A stretch of 15,860 bases of DNA from DATLFI01 sp035524895 (GCA_035524895.1 DATLFI010000169.1:1-15860), one strand, 5' to 3'. Positions 1 to 7,806 are shown, counted from the stretch's first letter. Notes: a model not told the origin generated them from the sequence alone. Numbers and translations: made by a program.

Positions 1-137
1 CTTGGGGCGCGGGGGTTTGCGGCCGCTGGCTGCGTTGGGCCTCCTGCACGATGGCACCGCATCGCGTTCGTCGGCCACGCCTTGCCAGCGGCCGCAGATC
101 CCCGCGCGCAGCCTCACGCGGGTTTCACCACGGGCTG
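1..137. other. Edge segment without a callable gene
   Basis: This stretch lies downstream of coaE on the minus strand and runs off the window edge. A minus-strand frame opens with a GTG at 117-115 and stays open to the edge, so it could be the start of a next gene. Its translation is low in information and resembles no family I can name, and no well-placed ribosome binding site precedes it. The plus-strand open frames here are GC-rich shadows. I see no RNA gene or clear terminator. Confidence 0.4.
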
Positions 138-776
138 CTAGTCGCCGGCGGCCTGGCGCGCGAGCCGGTCGCGCAGCTCGCTCGCGACCTCCACGACGCG
201 CGCGCGCAGCTCCTCCAGCGTGCCCTCGTTGCGGATCACCACGTCCGCCGCGGCGACGCGCTGCTCGCTGGTGGCCTGTGCGCGCAGCCTCGCGCGCGCC
301 TCGTCCTCGGCGAGGCCGCGCGCGACCGCCCGCCGGACCCGCAGCTCCTCGTCGGCCTCGACCGTGACCAACACCTCGAAGCCGCGGTAGCCGCCGGTCT
401 CGACCAAGAGGGTCGCTTCGAAGACCACTACGCCGCCGCGCTCGCCGGCACGTTCCCGGAAGCGCTGCGCCACCAGCGGGTGGATCGCTGCCTCGAGCTT
501 CCGGCGCGCGGCGGCGTCGGCGAACACCACCTGCGCGAGGCGCTCGCGGTCGACCGCGCCGTCCTCGCGCAGCGCGTCGGCGCCGAACAGCTCCGCCACC
601 GCGGCGGCGCCAGGCTCGCCGGCGCGGTACAGCTCGGCGACCAGGCGGTCGGCGTCCGTGACGAAGAAGCCTTCCTCCGCCAGCAAGGCGCCGACCGTCG
701 ACTTGCCGCTCGCTATGCCGCCGGTCAGACCCACCCGCAGCGCCACTGGGTGCGCGCCCGCGCCTTCCGCGCTCAA
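138..776 (-). CDS. coaE: Dephospho-CoA kinase
   Basis: CoaE phosphorylates the ribose 3'-hydroxyl of dephospho-CoA, the last step of coenzyme A synthesis, in the cytoplasm. The 212-residue protein has the usual family length. A Walker A motif GGIASGKS sits at about residues 19-26, followed by the CoaE-type TDADRLVAELY segment. Then come the AIHPLV segment and the VVVFEATLLVETG stretch, all characteristic of the family. The start is a TTG at 776-774 whose last two bases overlap the folD TGA stop (TTGA), so translation is probably coupled to folD. A GTG at 746 is the main alternative start and would still leave the P-loop intact. The coupling suggests coaE is expressed from the folD promoter. 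Assignment rests on motifs seen in the translation; the exact start is inferred. Confidence 0.93.
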   Translation of the reverse strand: MSAEGAGAHPVALRVGLTGGIASGKSTVGALLAEEGFFVTDADRLVAELYRAGEPGAAAVAELFGADALREDGAVDRERLAQVVFADAAARRKLEAAIHPLVAQRFRERAGERGGVVVFEATLLVETGGYRGFEVLVTVEADEELRVRRAVARGLAEDEARARLRAQATSEQRVAAADVVIRNEGTLEELRARVVEVASELRDRLARQAAGD

Positions 777-1765
777 CGCGCGCCCGCGACGAGACGGCGC
801 TCGGCCGCCTTCACGGTGTTCTGGATCACCATCGCCACGGTCAGCGGTCCGACGCCTCCAGGCACCGGCGTGATGGCGGTGGCGCGCGGCCGCACGCGAG
901 CGGTGTCCACGTCGCCTGCGAGCACGCTGCCGCGCGCCGCGAAAGCGCGGTGCTTGGCTTCGTCACCGGGGAACAGTCGCTCGACCTCCGCCGGGTCGGT
1001 GATGCGGTTGGTGCCGACGTCGATCACCACCGCGCCCTCCCGCACGTGGTCGGGACCGAGCAGCCCCGCGCGCCCGATCGCGGCCACCAGCACGTCGGCT
1101 TCGCGGCAGACCGCGGGCAGGTCGCGGGTGCGCGAGTGGCAGAGTGTGACCGTGCAGTTGCGCTGCAGCAGCAGCGCCGCCATCGGCTTGCCGACGATGT
1201 TGCTGCGTCCCACCACCACCGCGCGCTTGCCGTCGAGCTCGACGCCGTAGCGGTCGAGCAGCTCGAGGATGCCGGACGGGGTCGCCGACGCCAGCGTGTC
1301 CTGGCCGCTCCAGAGCTGGCCCACGTTGGTGGGATGCAGGCCGTCGACGTCCTTGGCCGGGGAGACCCGCTCCTGCGCCGCGCTCGCGGACAGGCCTGCG
1401 GGCAGTGGTATCTGTACCAACAGGCCGTCGACGGTCTCGTCGGCGTTGAGTTGGTCGATCAAGCCCAGCAGCTCGTCCTGGGAGGCGCTGGCGGGCAGCC
1501 GCCAGGTGCTCGCCGCGAGCCCGGCCTCCAGGCACGACCGGGTTTTGCTGGCGACGTAGACCTGGGAGGCGGGGTCGTCGCCGACCAGCACCGCCGCGAG
1601 CCCGGGCGGGCGGCCGTAGCGGGTCTGGAAGGCCGCCGCGGCGACGGCGGCCTCGCGCTGGAGCTCAGCGCCGATCGCCTTGCCGTCGAGCAGGATGCCA
1701 CGCCCGCCCGGCTCGAGCGAGCGACGCGGCAACTGGTGCGTGCCGGGGGTGGGGGAGTCGGTCAC
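773..1765 (-). CDS. folD: Bifunctional methylenetetrahydrofolate dehydrogenase / methenyltetrahydrofolate cyclohydrolase
   Basis: FolD interconverts 5,10-methylene-, 5,10-methenyl- and 10-formyl-tetrahydrofolate with NADP, supplying one-carbon units for purines and formyl-methionine. Visible family motifs are the YVASK segment with the catalytic lysine (about residues 70-74 from the chosen start), DVDGLHPTNVG, the nucleotide-binding VVGRSNIVGKPMA, VVIDVGTNR and the C-terminal PGGVGPLTVAM. The frame is open back to 1930, but a good -10 box at 1827-1832 makes that long form unlikely. I chose the GTG at 1765, giving 330 residues. The TTG at 1732 (319 residues) is equally possible and closer to the usual FolD N-terminus, where the DGKAI motif lies within the first ten or so residues. 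Neither start has a well-spaced ribosome binding site. The stop overlaps the coaE start. Confidence 0.92.
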   Translation of the reverse strand: MTDSPTPGTHQLPRRSLEPGGRGILLDGKAIGAELQREAAVAAAAFQTRYGRPPGLAAVLVGDDPASQVYVASKTRSCLEAGLAASTWRLPASASQDELLGLIDQLNADETVDGLLVQIPLPAGLSASAAQERVSPAKDVDGLHPTNVGQLWSGQDTLASATPSGILELLDRYGVELDGKRAVVVGRSNIVGKPMAALLLQRNCTVTLCHSRTRDLPAVCREADVLVAAIGRAGLLGPDHVREGAVVIDVGTNRITDPAEVERLFPGDEAKHRAFAARGSVLAGDVDTARVRPRATAITPVPGGVGPLTVAMVIQNTVKAAERRLVAGAR

Positions 1766-1778
1766 CTTCTGGGGGAGT

Positions 1779-1805
1779 CCTGTCGAGCTGTGGAGCCTGT
1801 CGAGC
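1779..1805 (-). repeat. 10-bp direct repeat in the folD leader
   Basis: The plus-strand decamer CCTGTCGAGC occurs at 1779-1788 and again, identical, at 1796-1805. The period is 17 bp. Both copies lie between the predicted folD -10 box and its start codon, in the transcribed leader if the promoter is right. This could be a regulator site or an RNA element, but nothing else in the sequence decides. Confidence 0.55.
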
Positions 1806-1826
1806 CCTTGGGGCCTGCGGGCGGCG

Positions 1827-1832
1827 AGTATA
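1827..1832 (-). promoter_or_regulatory. Putative -10 box of folD-coaE promoter
   Basis: The minus strand reads TATACT here, five of six matches to the sigma70 -10 consensus. It is about 60 to 95 bases upstream of the two plausible folD starts. No convincing -35 hexamer lies 16-18 bases upstream. The site supports a folD start at 1765 or 1732 rather than further upstream. Confidence 0.45.
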
Positions 1833-1897
1833 GTGGCCGCAGGCTCGGAGTCTCGTCGCGGCACCCCTGGGCCGTGGGGTATCGGGCGTGGCTGTCC

Positions 1898-1927
1898 TTG
1901 ACAGCATTCGCTCCCTCTCCCTAGAAT
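1898..1927 (+). promoter_or_regulatory. Sigma70-type promoter of the rplM operon
   Basis: A perfect -35 hexamer TTGACA (1898-1903) is followed after 18 bases by TAGAAT (1922-1927), five of six matches to the -10 consensus. Transcription would begin near 1934. It faces the ribosomal protein genes and is the strongest promoter-like match I found in the window, as expected for a ribosomal operon. Confidence 0.75.
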
Positions 1928-1933
1928 CAAGGT

Positions 1934-2160
1934 TCGCTTGTTTGCGCGGGCTCAGCCGCGCCCAGCGGCGGAGCGTGCGGGCGGTCCCGAGTCGATTCCA
2001 TTCTTCTGAGACCCAGCTCCTTCCTGGATCCGTTCGTTCCGTTTCACAAAGTCGAAGACACCGAGGCTCCAGGTCGTCTGGAGTCCGCGACTTCCGAGCA
2101 CGCCGCGCCGGCCGCGCCCTCGCTGCCAGGCGAGCATGCGTGCGGGCGGGCCAAAACGTC
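1934..2160 (+). promoter_or_regulatory. Long 5' leader of rplM
   Basis: About 227 transcribed, apparently untranslated bases separate the predicted start site from rplM. Two local hairpins are visible. GCGCGG (1944-1949) pairs with CCGCGC (1956-1961). CTCCAG (2067-2072) pairs with CTGGAG (2078-2083) around a five-base loop. Leaders of L13 operons in some bacteria carry autoregulatory structures, but I cannot match this one to a known class. The rplM frame is open through most of the leader, which is common at this GC content and is not evidence for an N-terminal extension. Confidence 0.45.
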
Positions 2161-2613
2161 ATGAGCACCAAGTCCTACACTCCCAAGGCCAGCGAGATCG
2201 AGCGCCGGTGGTACGTGATCGATGCCGATGGCAAGACCCTCGGCCGGCTCTGCTCGGCCGTGGCCAGGGTGCTGATGGGCAAGCACAAGCCGACCTACGC
2301 CGCGCACCTCGACTCCGGCGATTTCGTGATCGTGGTGAACGCGGACCGCGCGGTGCTCACGGGGAGCAAAGAAGGCCAGAAGATGTACTACCGCCACAGC
2401 GGGCAGCCTGGCCAGCTCAAGCAGGAGACCGCCGCGCAGCTCCGTCGCCGGAAGCCCGAGCGGATGGTCGAGCTCGCGGTCCGCGGCATGCTGCCGAAGA
2501 ACAAGATCGGGCGGCACCTCTACCGCAAGTTGAAGGTGTACGCCGGCCCTGAACACCCGCATGCCGCGCAGACGCCGGCGCCCCTCGAGAGCCTCCAAGG
2601 CGCCTTCCGCTGA
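2161..2613 (+). CDS. rplM: 50S ribosomal protein L13
   Basis: L13 is an early-assembling protein of the large ribosomal subunit that binds 23S rRNA. The 150-residue product is slightly longer than the usual 142. It shows the family pattern: RRWYVIDADGKTLGRL near residues 14-29, LMGKHKPTYAAHLDSGDFV, the RGMLPKNKIGRHLYRKLKVY block near residues 108-127, and GPEHPHAAQ close to the end. The ATG at 2161 matches the usual L13 N-terminus. The sequence just upstream is G-rich but has no strong Shine-Dalgarno; a GTG at 2140 is an unlikely alternative. It is the first gene of the translation operon and is followed 48 bases later by rpsI, its usual partner. Confidence 0.96.
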   Translation: MSTKSYTPKASEIERRWYVIDADGKTLGRLCSAVARVLMGKHKPTYAAHLDSGDFVIVVNADRAVLTGSKEGQKMYYRHSGQPGQLKQETAAQLRRRKPERMVELAVRGMLPKNKIGRHLYRKLKVYAGPEHPHAAQTPAPLESLQGAFR

Positions 2614-2661
2614 GGCGCCGGGCTGCCGGGTCGAGATACGAGTCCACTGGAGTAGCACAAA

Positions 2662-3048
2662 GTGACTGAGAGCTACGGACCGGGTCGACGAACGACTTCG
2701 AGCGCGCGCGTGTTCCTGCGACCCGGCAGCGGCGTGGTGATGATCAACGGGCGGTCGATCGACGAGTACTTCGCCGACGATCTGCTCAAGATGATCGTGC
2801 GCCAGCCGCTCGTCCTGCTCGAAAGGGTCGAGGCTTTCGATGTCACCGCGACGGTGGCCGGCGGCGGTCACTCCGGCCAGGCCGGCGCGATCCGGCACGG
2901 CGTCGCGCGAGCCTTGATCGCGCTCGACGGCGAGTCGCGCCCGCAGCTCAAGGCTGCCGGGCTGCTGACCCGCGACCCGCGCATGCGGGAGCGCAAGAAG
3001 TACGGCCAGAAGGGCGCGCGCGCCCGGTTCCAGTTCAGCAAGCGCTGA
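2662..3048 (+). CDS. rpsI: 30S ribosomal protein S9
   Basis: S9 belongs to the head of the small subunit, and its basic C-terminal tail reaches the P-site tRNA. The 128 residues are the normal length. Family features are GRRTTSSARVFLRPGSG near the start, INGRSIDEYF, VAGGGHSGQAGAIRHGVARAL in the middle, and the basic end of the protein finishing in FQFSKR. The start is a GTG at 2662 with TGGAGT eight bases upstream. It is cotranscribed with rplM. Confidence 0.96.
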   Translation: MTESYGPGRRTTSSARVFLRPGSGVVMINGRSIDEYFADDLLKMIVRQPLVLLERVEAFDVTATVAGGGHSGQAGAIRHGVARALIALDGESRPQLKAAGLLTRDPRMRERKKYGQKGARARFQFSKR

Positions 3049-3059
3049 GGCGGGCTGTT

Positions 3060-3109
3060 CGAGACGACGCCGGTTCGAGTCGTCGTTTCCCGGAGCGCCC
3101 CGAGTCTCG
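3060..3109 (+). promoter_or_regulatory. Competing stem-loops in the rpsI-rpsB spacer
   Basis: In the 94-base spacer, GACGAC (3063-3068) can pair with GTCGTC (3079-3084), followed by a short GTTT run. Alternatively CGAGAC (3060-3065) can pair with GTCTCG (3104-3109). The two helices share bases 3063-3065, so they exclude each other. This may be a switch or attenuator before rpsB, or coincidence in GC-rich DNA. Confidence 0.35.
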
Positions 3110-3142
3110 GCAGGATCCCTTGGTTAGATCGGAGGAGCGAGC

Positions 3143-3970
<828 letters not shown>

Positions 3971-3979
<9 letters not shown>

Positions 3980-4003
3980 CCCGGTTAAGGAAGCCTGACC
4001 CGG
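3971..4003 (+). repeat. 14-bp direct repeat spanning the rpsB stop codon
   Basis: The sequence GAAGCCTGACCCGG occurs at 3971-3984 and again at 3990-4003. The first copy contains the rpsB TGA stop and the second is in the spacer. It looks like a short tandem duplication of the gene's 3' end. Confidence 0.8.
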
Positions 4004-4175
4004 CAAACCGGTCCCGCGCGGCCCATAGCGCCGCAGCGAGAGACCGGTGGTTCTGATCCACGGTGAGGATGCGCGCGCGATCGCCCGCGGGTGGTTCGTC
4101 GAGCGCGCACCTCGCGCTCGGTGCACCGCATTCGCACCACCCGGCGCCTCCCCTGGCGCCTCGAGGAGAACGGCA

Positions 4176-4784
4176 ATGAGTGTTTCTGCGCAGCAGGTCA
4201 AGGAGCTCCGGGAGCGCACCGGGGCGGGCATGATGGACTGCAAGAAGGCGCTGGTCGAGTCCGACGGCGACGTCGAGAAGGCGATCGACGCGCTGCGCCA
4301 GCGCGGCCTCGCCGCCGCGGCCAAGCGCGCCGGACGGAGCACCGGCGAGGGCGCGATCGCGTCCTACATCCACGCCGGCGGCAAGATCGGCGTGCTGGTC
4401 GAGGTCAACTGCGAGACCGACTTCGTCGCCCGCACCGACGACTTCCAGGAGCTGGTGCGCGACATCGCGATGCACATCGCCGCCGCCGACCCGCGCTTCC
4501 TGCGCCGCGAGGAGGTCACCCCAGAGGTGCTCGAGCGGGAGCGCAAGGTCTACCGCGAGCAGGTGCTGCAGCAGGGCAAGCCCGAGCACATCGCCGATCG
4601 CATCGTCGACGGCAAGCTCGAGAAGTTCTACGCCGAGCAGGTGCTGCTCGAGCAGCCGTTCGTCAAGGACCCCGACCAGACCGTGACCGAGCTGATCGCC
4701 GCGAAGATCGGCAAGATCGGCGAGAACATCCAGGTCAGCCGGTTCGTCCGCTTCCGGCTCGGTGAGGGAGAGGGCGAGGAGTAG
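4176..4784 (+). CDS. tsf: Elongation factor Ts, short form
   Basis: EF-Ts is the guanine nucleotide exchange factor that regenerates EF-Tu-GTP. The 202-residue product has the N-terminal UBA-like domain with RERTGAGMMDCKKAL at about residues 11-25. It also has the EF-Tu-contacting core motif CETDFVAR near residues 80-87. The C-terminal KIGKIGENIQVSRFVRF block is complete. At about 200 residues this is the compact version, missing the second core subdomain of the roughly 280-residue E. coli protein. The ATG at 4176 has GAGGAG seven bases upstream. A longer in-frame opening from 4047 covers the spacer and is not supported. The 196-base gap after rpsB is long, so it may hold regulatory structure. 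Confidence 0.95.
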   Translation: MSVSAQQVKELRERTGAGMMDCKKALVESDGDVEKAIDALRQRGLAAAAKRAGRSTGEGAIASYIHAGGKIGVLVEVNCETDFVARTDDFQELVRDIAMHIAAADPRFLRREEVTPEVLERERKVYREQVLQQGKPEHIADRIVDGKLEKFYAEQVLLEQPFVKDPDQTVTELIAAKIGKIGENIQVSRFVRFRLGEGEGEE

Positions 4785-4890
4785 GGTCCCCCCGCCGAGG
4801 CCGGGGAGCCCCAGCGCACCCTCAGCCGCAGGCGAATTTGCGGGCCGCGACCGGTCCCCTTGCCCGCCCGCGCGTTGTAAGCTGCGGCTC

Positions 4891-5637
4891 GTGACCCAAG
4901 CAACGCCGTCCCCGTCCCACGCCGCCGCCGTCTATCGGCGGATCGTGCTCAAGCTCTCGGGCGAAGCCCTGATGGGCCGCCAGAGCTTCGGCCTCGACGA
5001 GGAGGTGGTGCGCAAGATCGCCGGCGAGATCGCCGACGTGCACCGGCTCGGCGTGCAGATCGGCATCGTCATCGGCGGCGGCAACATCATCCGCGGTGTC
5101 GCCGCCTCGGCGCGCGGCATCGACCGGGTCACCGGCGATCACATGGGCATGATCGCGACGGTGATCAACGCGCTGGCGCTGCAGGACGCCCTCGAGAAAC
5201 AGGACGTCGACGTGCGCGTGCAGACCGCGATCGAGATCCGCGAGGTGGCGGAGCCCTTCATCCTCCGGCGCGCGCTGCGCCACCTCGAGAAGGGGCGTGT
5301 CGTGATCTTCGCCGCCGGCACCGGCAACCCGTTCTTCACCACCGACAGCGCGGCGGCGCTGCGCGCGAACGAGATCCACGCTCAGATTCTGCTCAAGGCG
5401 ACGCAGGTCGACGGCATCTATTCCGCCGACCCCAAGCTCGACCCGAACGCCAAGCTGCTCCGCCGCGTTACGTACCAGCAGGTGCTGGAGCGCGACCTGC
5501 GGGTGATGGACGCCGCTGCGATCAGCCTGTGCCGCGACAACGAGATCCCGATCGCGGTGTTCGACCTGCTGGCTAGTGGCAACATCAAGCGCGTGGTGAT
5601 GGGCGAGCCGGTGGGTTCGGTCGTTACGGTCCGCTGA
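4891..5637 (+). CDS. pyrH: Uridylate (UMP) kinase
   Basis: PyrH converts UMP to UDP with ATP and is the bacterial hexameric amino-acid-kinase-fold enzyme, unrelated to eukaryotic UMP/CMP kinase. Motifs are LKLSGEALMG near residue 20, VIGGGNIIRG, DHMGMIATVINALALQDAL, GTGNPFFTTDSAAALRA and the nucleotide-binding VDGIYSADP. The start chosen is the GTG at 4891, giving 248 residues, close to the family norm. The frame is open further upstream but without family similarity. No Shine-Dalgarno precedes the GTG. A TAAGCT at 4878-4883 resembles a -10 box placed for a leaderless message, which is speculative. The order tsf-pyrH-frr is conserved widely. Confidence 0.95.
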   Translation: MTQATPSPSHAAAVYRRIVLKLSGEALMGRQSFGLDEEVVRKIAGEIADVHRLGVQIGIVIGGGNIIRGVAASARGIDRVTGDHMGMIATVINALALQDALEKQDVDVRVQTAIEIREVAEPFILRRALRHLEKGRVVIFAAGTGNPFFTTDSAAALRANEIHAQILLKATQVDGIYSADPKLDPNAKLLRRVTYQQVLERDLRVMDAAAISLCRDNEIPIAVFDLLASGNIKRVVMGEPVGSVVTVR

Positions 5638-5732
5638 CCGAGCTCCGGGGCGCCTTGGCCCGCGACGACAGACCGCGGCGCCGGTCGCGTGGCCCGCGCG
5701 GCGCCGCCAGATAGGAGATGGGGGAAGCACCA

Positions 5733-6287
5733 ATGCAGCAGCTCTTTCTCGACGTCGAGCTGAAGATGAAAGAAGCGGTGCAGCACCTGCACCACGAGCT
5801 CAAACAGGTTCGCGCCGGCCGCGCCTCGACGGCGATCCTGGAAGGCGTGATGGTCGACTACTACGGATCGCAGGCGCCGCTCCACACGGTCGCGGGGCTG
5901 TCGGTCGGTGACGCCAGCCTGCTGGTGGTGCAGCCGTACGATCCCAGCCAGATCGGGTCGATCGAACGAGCGATCATGACCAGCGGCCTCGGTCTCAACC
6001 CGCAGAGCGACGGCCGCGTGCTGCGCGTGCCCGTGCCGCCGCTGACCGAGGACCGGCGCAAGGAGCTGGTGAAGCGGGCGCACGACATGGCCGAGAAGTG
6101 CCGCACCGCGATCCGCCTGGCGCGCCGCGACGGCAACGACAAGCTCAAGAAGATGGAGCGCGAGCACGAGATCTCGCAGGACGACGAGAAGCGCGGCCAC
6201 GACGAGATCCAGATGCTCCACGACCACTACATCGCCGACGTGGCGAAGACCATCGAGCACAAGGAGAAGGACGTCCTGGAGGTCTGA
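5733..6287 (+). CDS. frr: Ribosome recycling factor
   Basis: RRF, with EF-G, splits post-termination ribosomes so that subunits can be reused. From the ATG at 5733 the protein is 184 residues, almost exactly the usual 185. It begins with the typical helix (FLDVELKMKEAVQHL), then VRAGRAS near residue 30, the PYDPSQIGSIERAI segment, PPLTEDRRKELVKRAHDMAE and the long C-terminal helices. An upstream in-frame ATG at 5718 is rejected because its GGAG lies immediately against it. The later ATG has GGGGGAA about seven bases before it and fits the family N-terminus. Confidence 0.94.
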   Translation: MQQLFLDVELKMKEAVQHLHHELKQVRAGRASTAILEGVMVDYYGSQAPLHTVAGLSVGDASLLVVQPYDPSQIGSIERAIMTSGLGLNPQSDGRVLRVPVPPLTEDRRKELVKRAHDMAEKCRTAIRLARRDGNDKLKKMEREHEISQDDEKRGHDEIQMLHDHYIADVAKTIEHKEKDVLEV

Positions 6288-6390
6288 CGCGCCGCGGAGG
6301 CCGCGCTCAGACGCGCGGAGGCCTAGACGCGGGGAGGCCCGCGCTCTAGACCGCGCGGAAGCCCGCGCGGTAGGCCGCGCGAAGTCGGAT
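6288..6390 (+). repeat. CG-rich stem-loop array after frr
   Basis: Directly after the frr stop lie four to five degenerate units. Each has CG-rich inverted arms around a purine loop, and units are joined by linkers such as CTCAGAC, CTAGAC and CTCTAGAC. Clear stems are CGCGG/CCGCG with loop AGG (6293-6305), CGCGGG/CCCGCG with loop GAGG (6328-6343) and CCGCGCGG/CCGCGCGG with loop AAGC (6351-6370). The units at about 6311 and 6373 are half-sites. A related array ends the window, with the shared core on the other strand. It could be an RNA-stabilising or rho-blocking 3' element, or a mobile repeat; no function is shown. Confidence 0.65.
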
Positions 6391-6449
6391 CGCGGGGCAA
6401 AGCCGCCGTACTGCGGCGCCCGCGAGGCGTCTTTCCCGGTGGAGGCGAG

Positions 6450-7322
6450 TTGACCCGAGCAAGCACCCTCCTGTTCGGCTTCCACCCCGCGCGGGAGGCG
6501 CTGCGCCAGCGGCCGCACGAGGTGATCGAGCTGCGGCTCTCGCGGCGCCGCCAGGGTGCGCGCTCCCGCGAGCTCGAGGAGCTCGCTCGCCGTCACCAGG
6601 TGCCGGTGGTCTCCATCACCGAGCGCGAGCTCGACGCGCAGGCCGGCGGCCCGCACCAGCGCGCCACGCACAACGGCGTCGCCGTCGTGGTGCGCTCGTC
6701 GCGCCCGTTTGCCGCCGTCGCGCCGCAGGGCGATCCCAGCCTGGTGGTGCTGCTCGAGGACATCCAGGATCCCCGCAACCTGGGAGCGCTGCTGCGCGTG
6801 TGCGAAGGCGCCGGAGTCGGGCGCGTGCTGGTGCGCGACCGCGGCTCCGCGCCGCTCGCCGCCACCGCGGTCAAAGCCTCCGCGGGCGCCTCCGAGTGGC
6901 TGCAGGTGGAGCGCGTCTCGAACGCCCCGAACGCGGTCGTCGAGCTCAAGAAGGAAGGCTTCTGGGTCTACGGCGCCGATGTCGGAGGCGATCCGCCCTG
7001 GAGCCTCGACCTGCGCGGCCCCCTCGTGCTCTGCTTCGGGGGAGAGGAGAAGGGCCTGCGTCGTCTGACCCGCGAACGCTGCGACGGGCTCGTCGGCGTG
7101 CCGATGCTCGGCCAGCTCGAGTCGCTCAACGTTGCCACCGCCGCCGCGGCGATCCTCTACGATGCCGTGCGACAGCGCTCGGAGAGCTCCGACCGGGGAA
7201 CCAGCTCGCCGCGCAAGGCCCCTTCGAAGAGGGCGCCCAGCGAGACCGAGGAGCCAGCCGAGGAGCCTGCCGAGGAGCCTGCCGAGGATTCCGGAGCGCT
7301 CGACGACGAGGGCGACTCCTGA
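6450..7322 (+). CDS. rlmB: SpoU-family 23S rRNA 2'-O-ribose methyltransferase (RlmB-like)
   Basis: RlmB-type enzymes use S-adenosylmethionine to methylate a 23S rRNA ribose (Gm2251 in E. coli). The N-terminal substrate-binding domain (about residues 8-85) starts with LLFGFHPAREALRQRP. The three SpoU knot motifs follow: LLEDIQDPRNLGALLRV near residue 100, FGGEEKGL near residue 196, and VPMLGQLESLNVATAAAAIL near residues 217-236. The core ends near residue 245. The remaining 45 residues are a low-complexity acidic tail with Glu-Glu-Pro-Ala repeats, longer than usual. The TTG start at 6450 has GGAGG four bases upstream. Other SpoU enzymes such as TrmH-like paralogues cannot be fully excluded, but the N-terminal domain and the tRNA cluster downstream fit rlmB. 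Confidence 0.9.
   Translation: MTRASTLLFGFHPAREALRQRPHEVIELRLSRRRQGARSRELEELARRHQVPVVSITERELDAQAGGPHQRATHNGVAVVVRSSRPFAAVAPQGDPSLVVLLEDIQDPRNLGALLRVCEGAGVGRVLVRDRGSAPLAATAVKASAGASEWLQVERVSNAPNAVVELKKEGFWVYGADVGGDPPWSLDLRGPLVLCFGGEEKGLRRLTRERCDGLVGVPMLGQLESLNVATAAAAILYDAVRQRSESSDRGTSSPRKAPSKRAPSETEEPAEEPAEEPAEDSGALDDEGDS
7248..7289 (+). repeat. 12-bp repeat in the rlmB tail
   Basis: About three copies of GAGGAGCCTGCC plus a partial unit run from 7248 to 7289; the first copy differs by one base. They encode Glu-Glu-Pro-Ala repeats in the C-terminal extension and keep the frame. Confidence 0.8.
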
Positions 7323-7362
7323 TTCCTAAGGGTCGCCTTGCTCCATTCGCGCCCCGCGCCGG

Positions 7363-7391
7363 TTGCCGCAACTCGGCGAAGCCGCTACACT
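7363..7391 (+). promoter_or_regulatory. Putative promoter for the tRNA cluster
   Basis: TTGCCG (7363-7368) and TACACT (7386-7391) are separated by 17 bases, an acceptable sigma70 arrangement in the 169-base spacer between rlmB and the tRNAs. A second -10-like hexamer, TAGACT at 7477-7482, lies only nine bases before the tRNA-Thr 5' end and lacks a good -35. Either could drive the tRNAs independently of the operon. Confidence 0.45.
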
Positions 7392-7491
7392 GCCGCCCCT
7401 GGCGCTGGGCCGCTTTGGTCCTGGACTCTGCGAGCTGTCGGGCGGCGACCGAGCCGTTCGTGGTCAGGTGCTCCGCTAGACTTTGCCGCCC

Positions 7492-7566
7492 GCCGGCATA
7501 GCTCAGAGGTAGAGCAACTGCCTTGTAAGCAGTAGGTCCTCGGTTCGATTCCGAGTGCCGGCTCCA
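7492..7566 (+). tRNA. tRNA-Thr (anticodon UGU)
   Basis: The acceptor GCCGGCA (7492-7498) pairs with TGCCGGC (7556-7562), followed by discriminator T and an encoded CCA. The D arm is GCTC/GAGC. The anticodon stem ACTGC/GCAGT encloses loop CTTGTAA with anticodon TGT, which reads ACN threonine codons. The T arm contains GGTTCGATTCC. All four arms fold cleanly. It is the first of three tRNAs in the order of E. coli thrU-tyrU-glyT. Confidence 0.97.
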
Positions 7567-7632
7567 CCGCGTCGTCCTCAGGGCCTGGAAGCCTAGTGGC
7601 TGACGCGGAGGTGCAGTTCGGGCGGGAAATCT

Positions 7633-7719
7633 GGAGGCGTGGCCGAGTGGTCAATGGCAGCAGACTGTAAATCTGCCGGGCAATGCCCTACGTTGGTTCA
7701 AATCCAGCCGCCTCCACCA
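7633..7719 (+). tRNA. tRNA-Tyr (anticodon GUA)
   Basis: The acceptor GGAGGCG (7633-7639) pairs with CGCCTCC (7709-7715), followed by A and an encoded CCA. The anticodon stem GCAGA/TCTGC encloses loop CTGTAAA with anticodon GTA. The long variable arm and 87-base length mark a class II tRNA, as expected for bacterial tyrosine tRNA. Confidence 0.97.
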
Positions 7720-7734
7720 TCCGCCGTTCCCTTT

Positions 7735-7750
7735 GGGTCCTGAAGGACCC
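7735..7750 (+). other. Perfect hairpin between tRNA-Tyr and tRNA-Gly
   Basis: GGGTCC (7735-7740) and GGACCC (7745-7750) form a perfect six-pair stem around a TGAA tetraloop. No U-run follows. It may mark a processing or pausing site in the tRNA precursor. Confidence 0.45.
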
Positions 7751-7806
7751 GCGCGACGAAGGCCCCACCGATCGCGGGCCCCAAGGATCGCGCCGCGTGA
7801 CCGGTC

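Noticed and set aside
1888..2160. In-frame upstream extension of rplM
   Set aside because: The frame is open by GC bias only. The L13 family N-terminus fits the ATG at 2161, and a strong promoter lies at 1898-1927 inside the supposed coding region.
5718..5732. Upstream ATG start for frr
   Set aside because: Its GGAG touches the start codon, and the extra five residues are absent from the usual RRF N-terminus.
6288..6390. CRISPR array
   Set aside because: Units are only about 20-27 bases apart, degenerate and self-complementary, with no spacers of uniform length and no cas genes.
4822..6671. Long minus-strand open frames opposite pyrH, frr and rlmB
   Set aside because: They are antisense to well-identified genes, are rich in Arg, Ala, His and Asp as expected of shadow frames, and show no family motifs.
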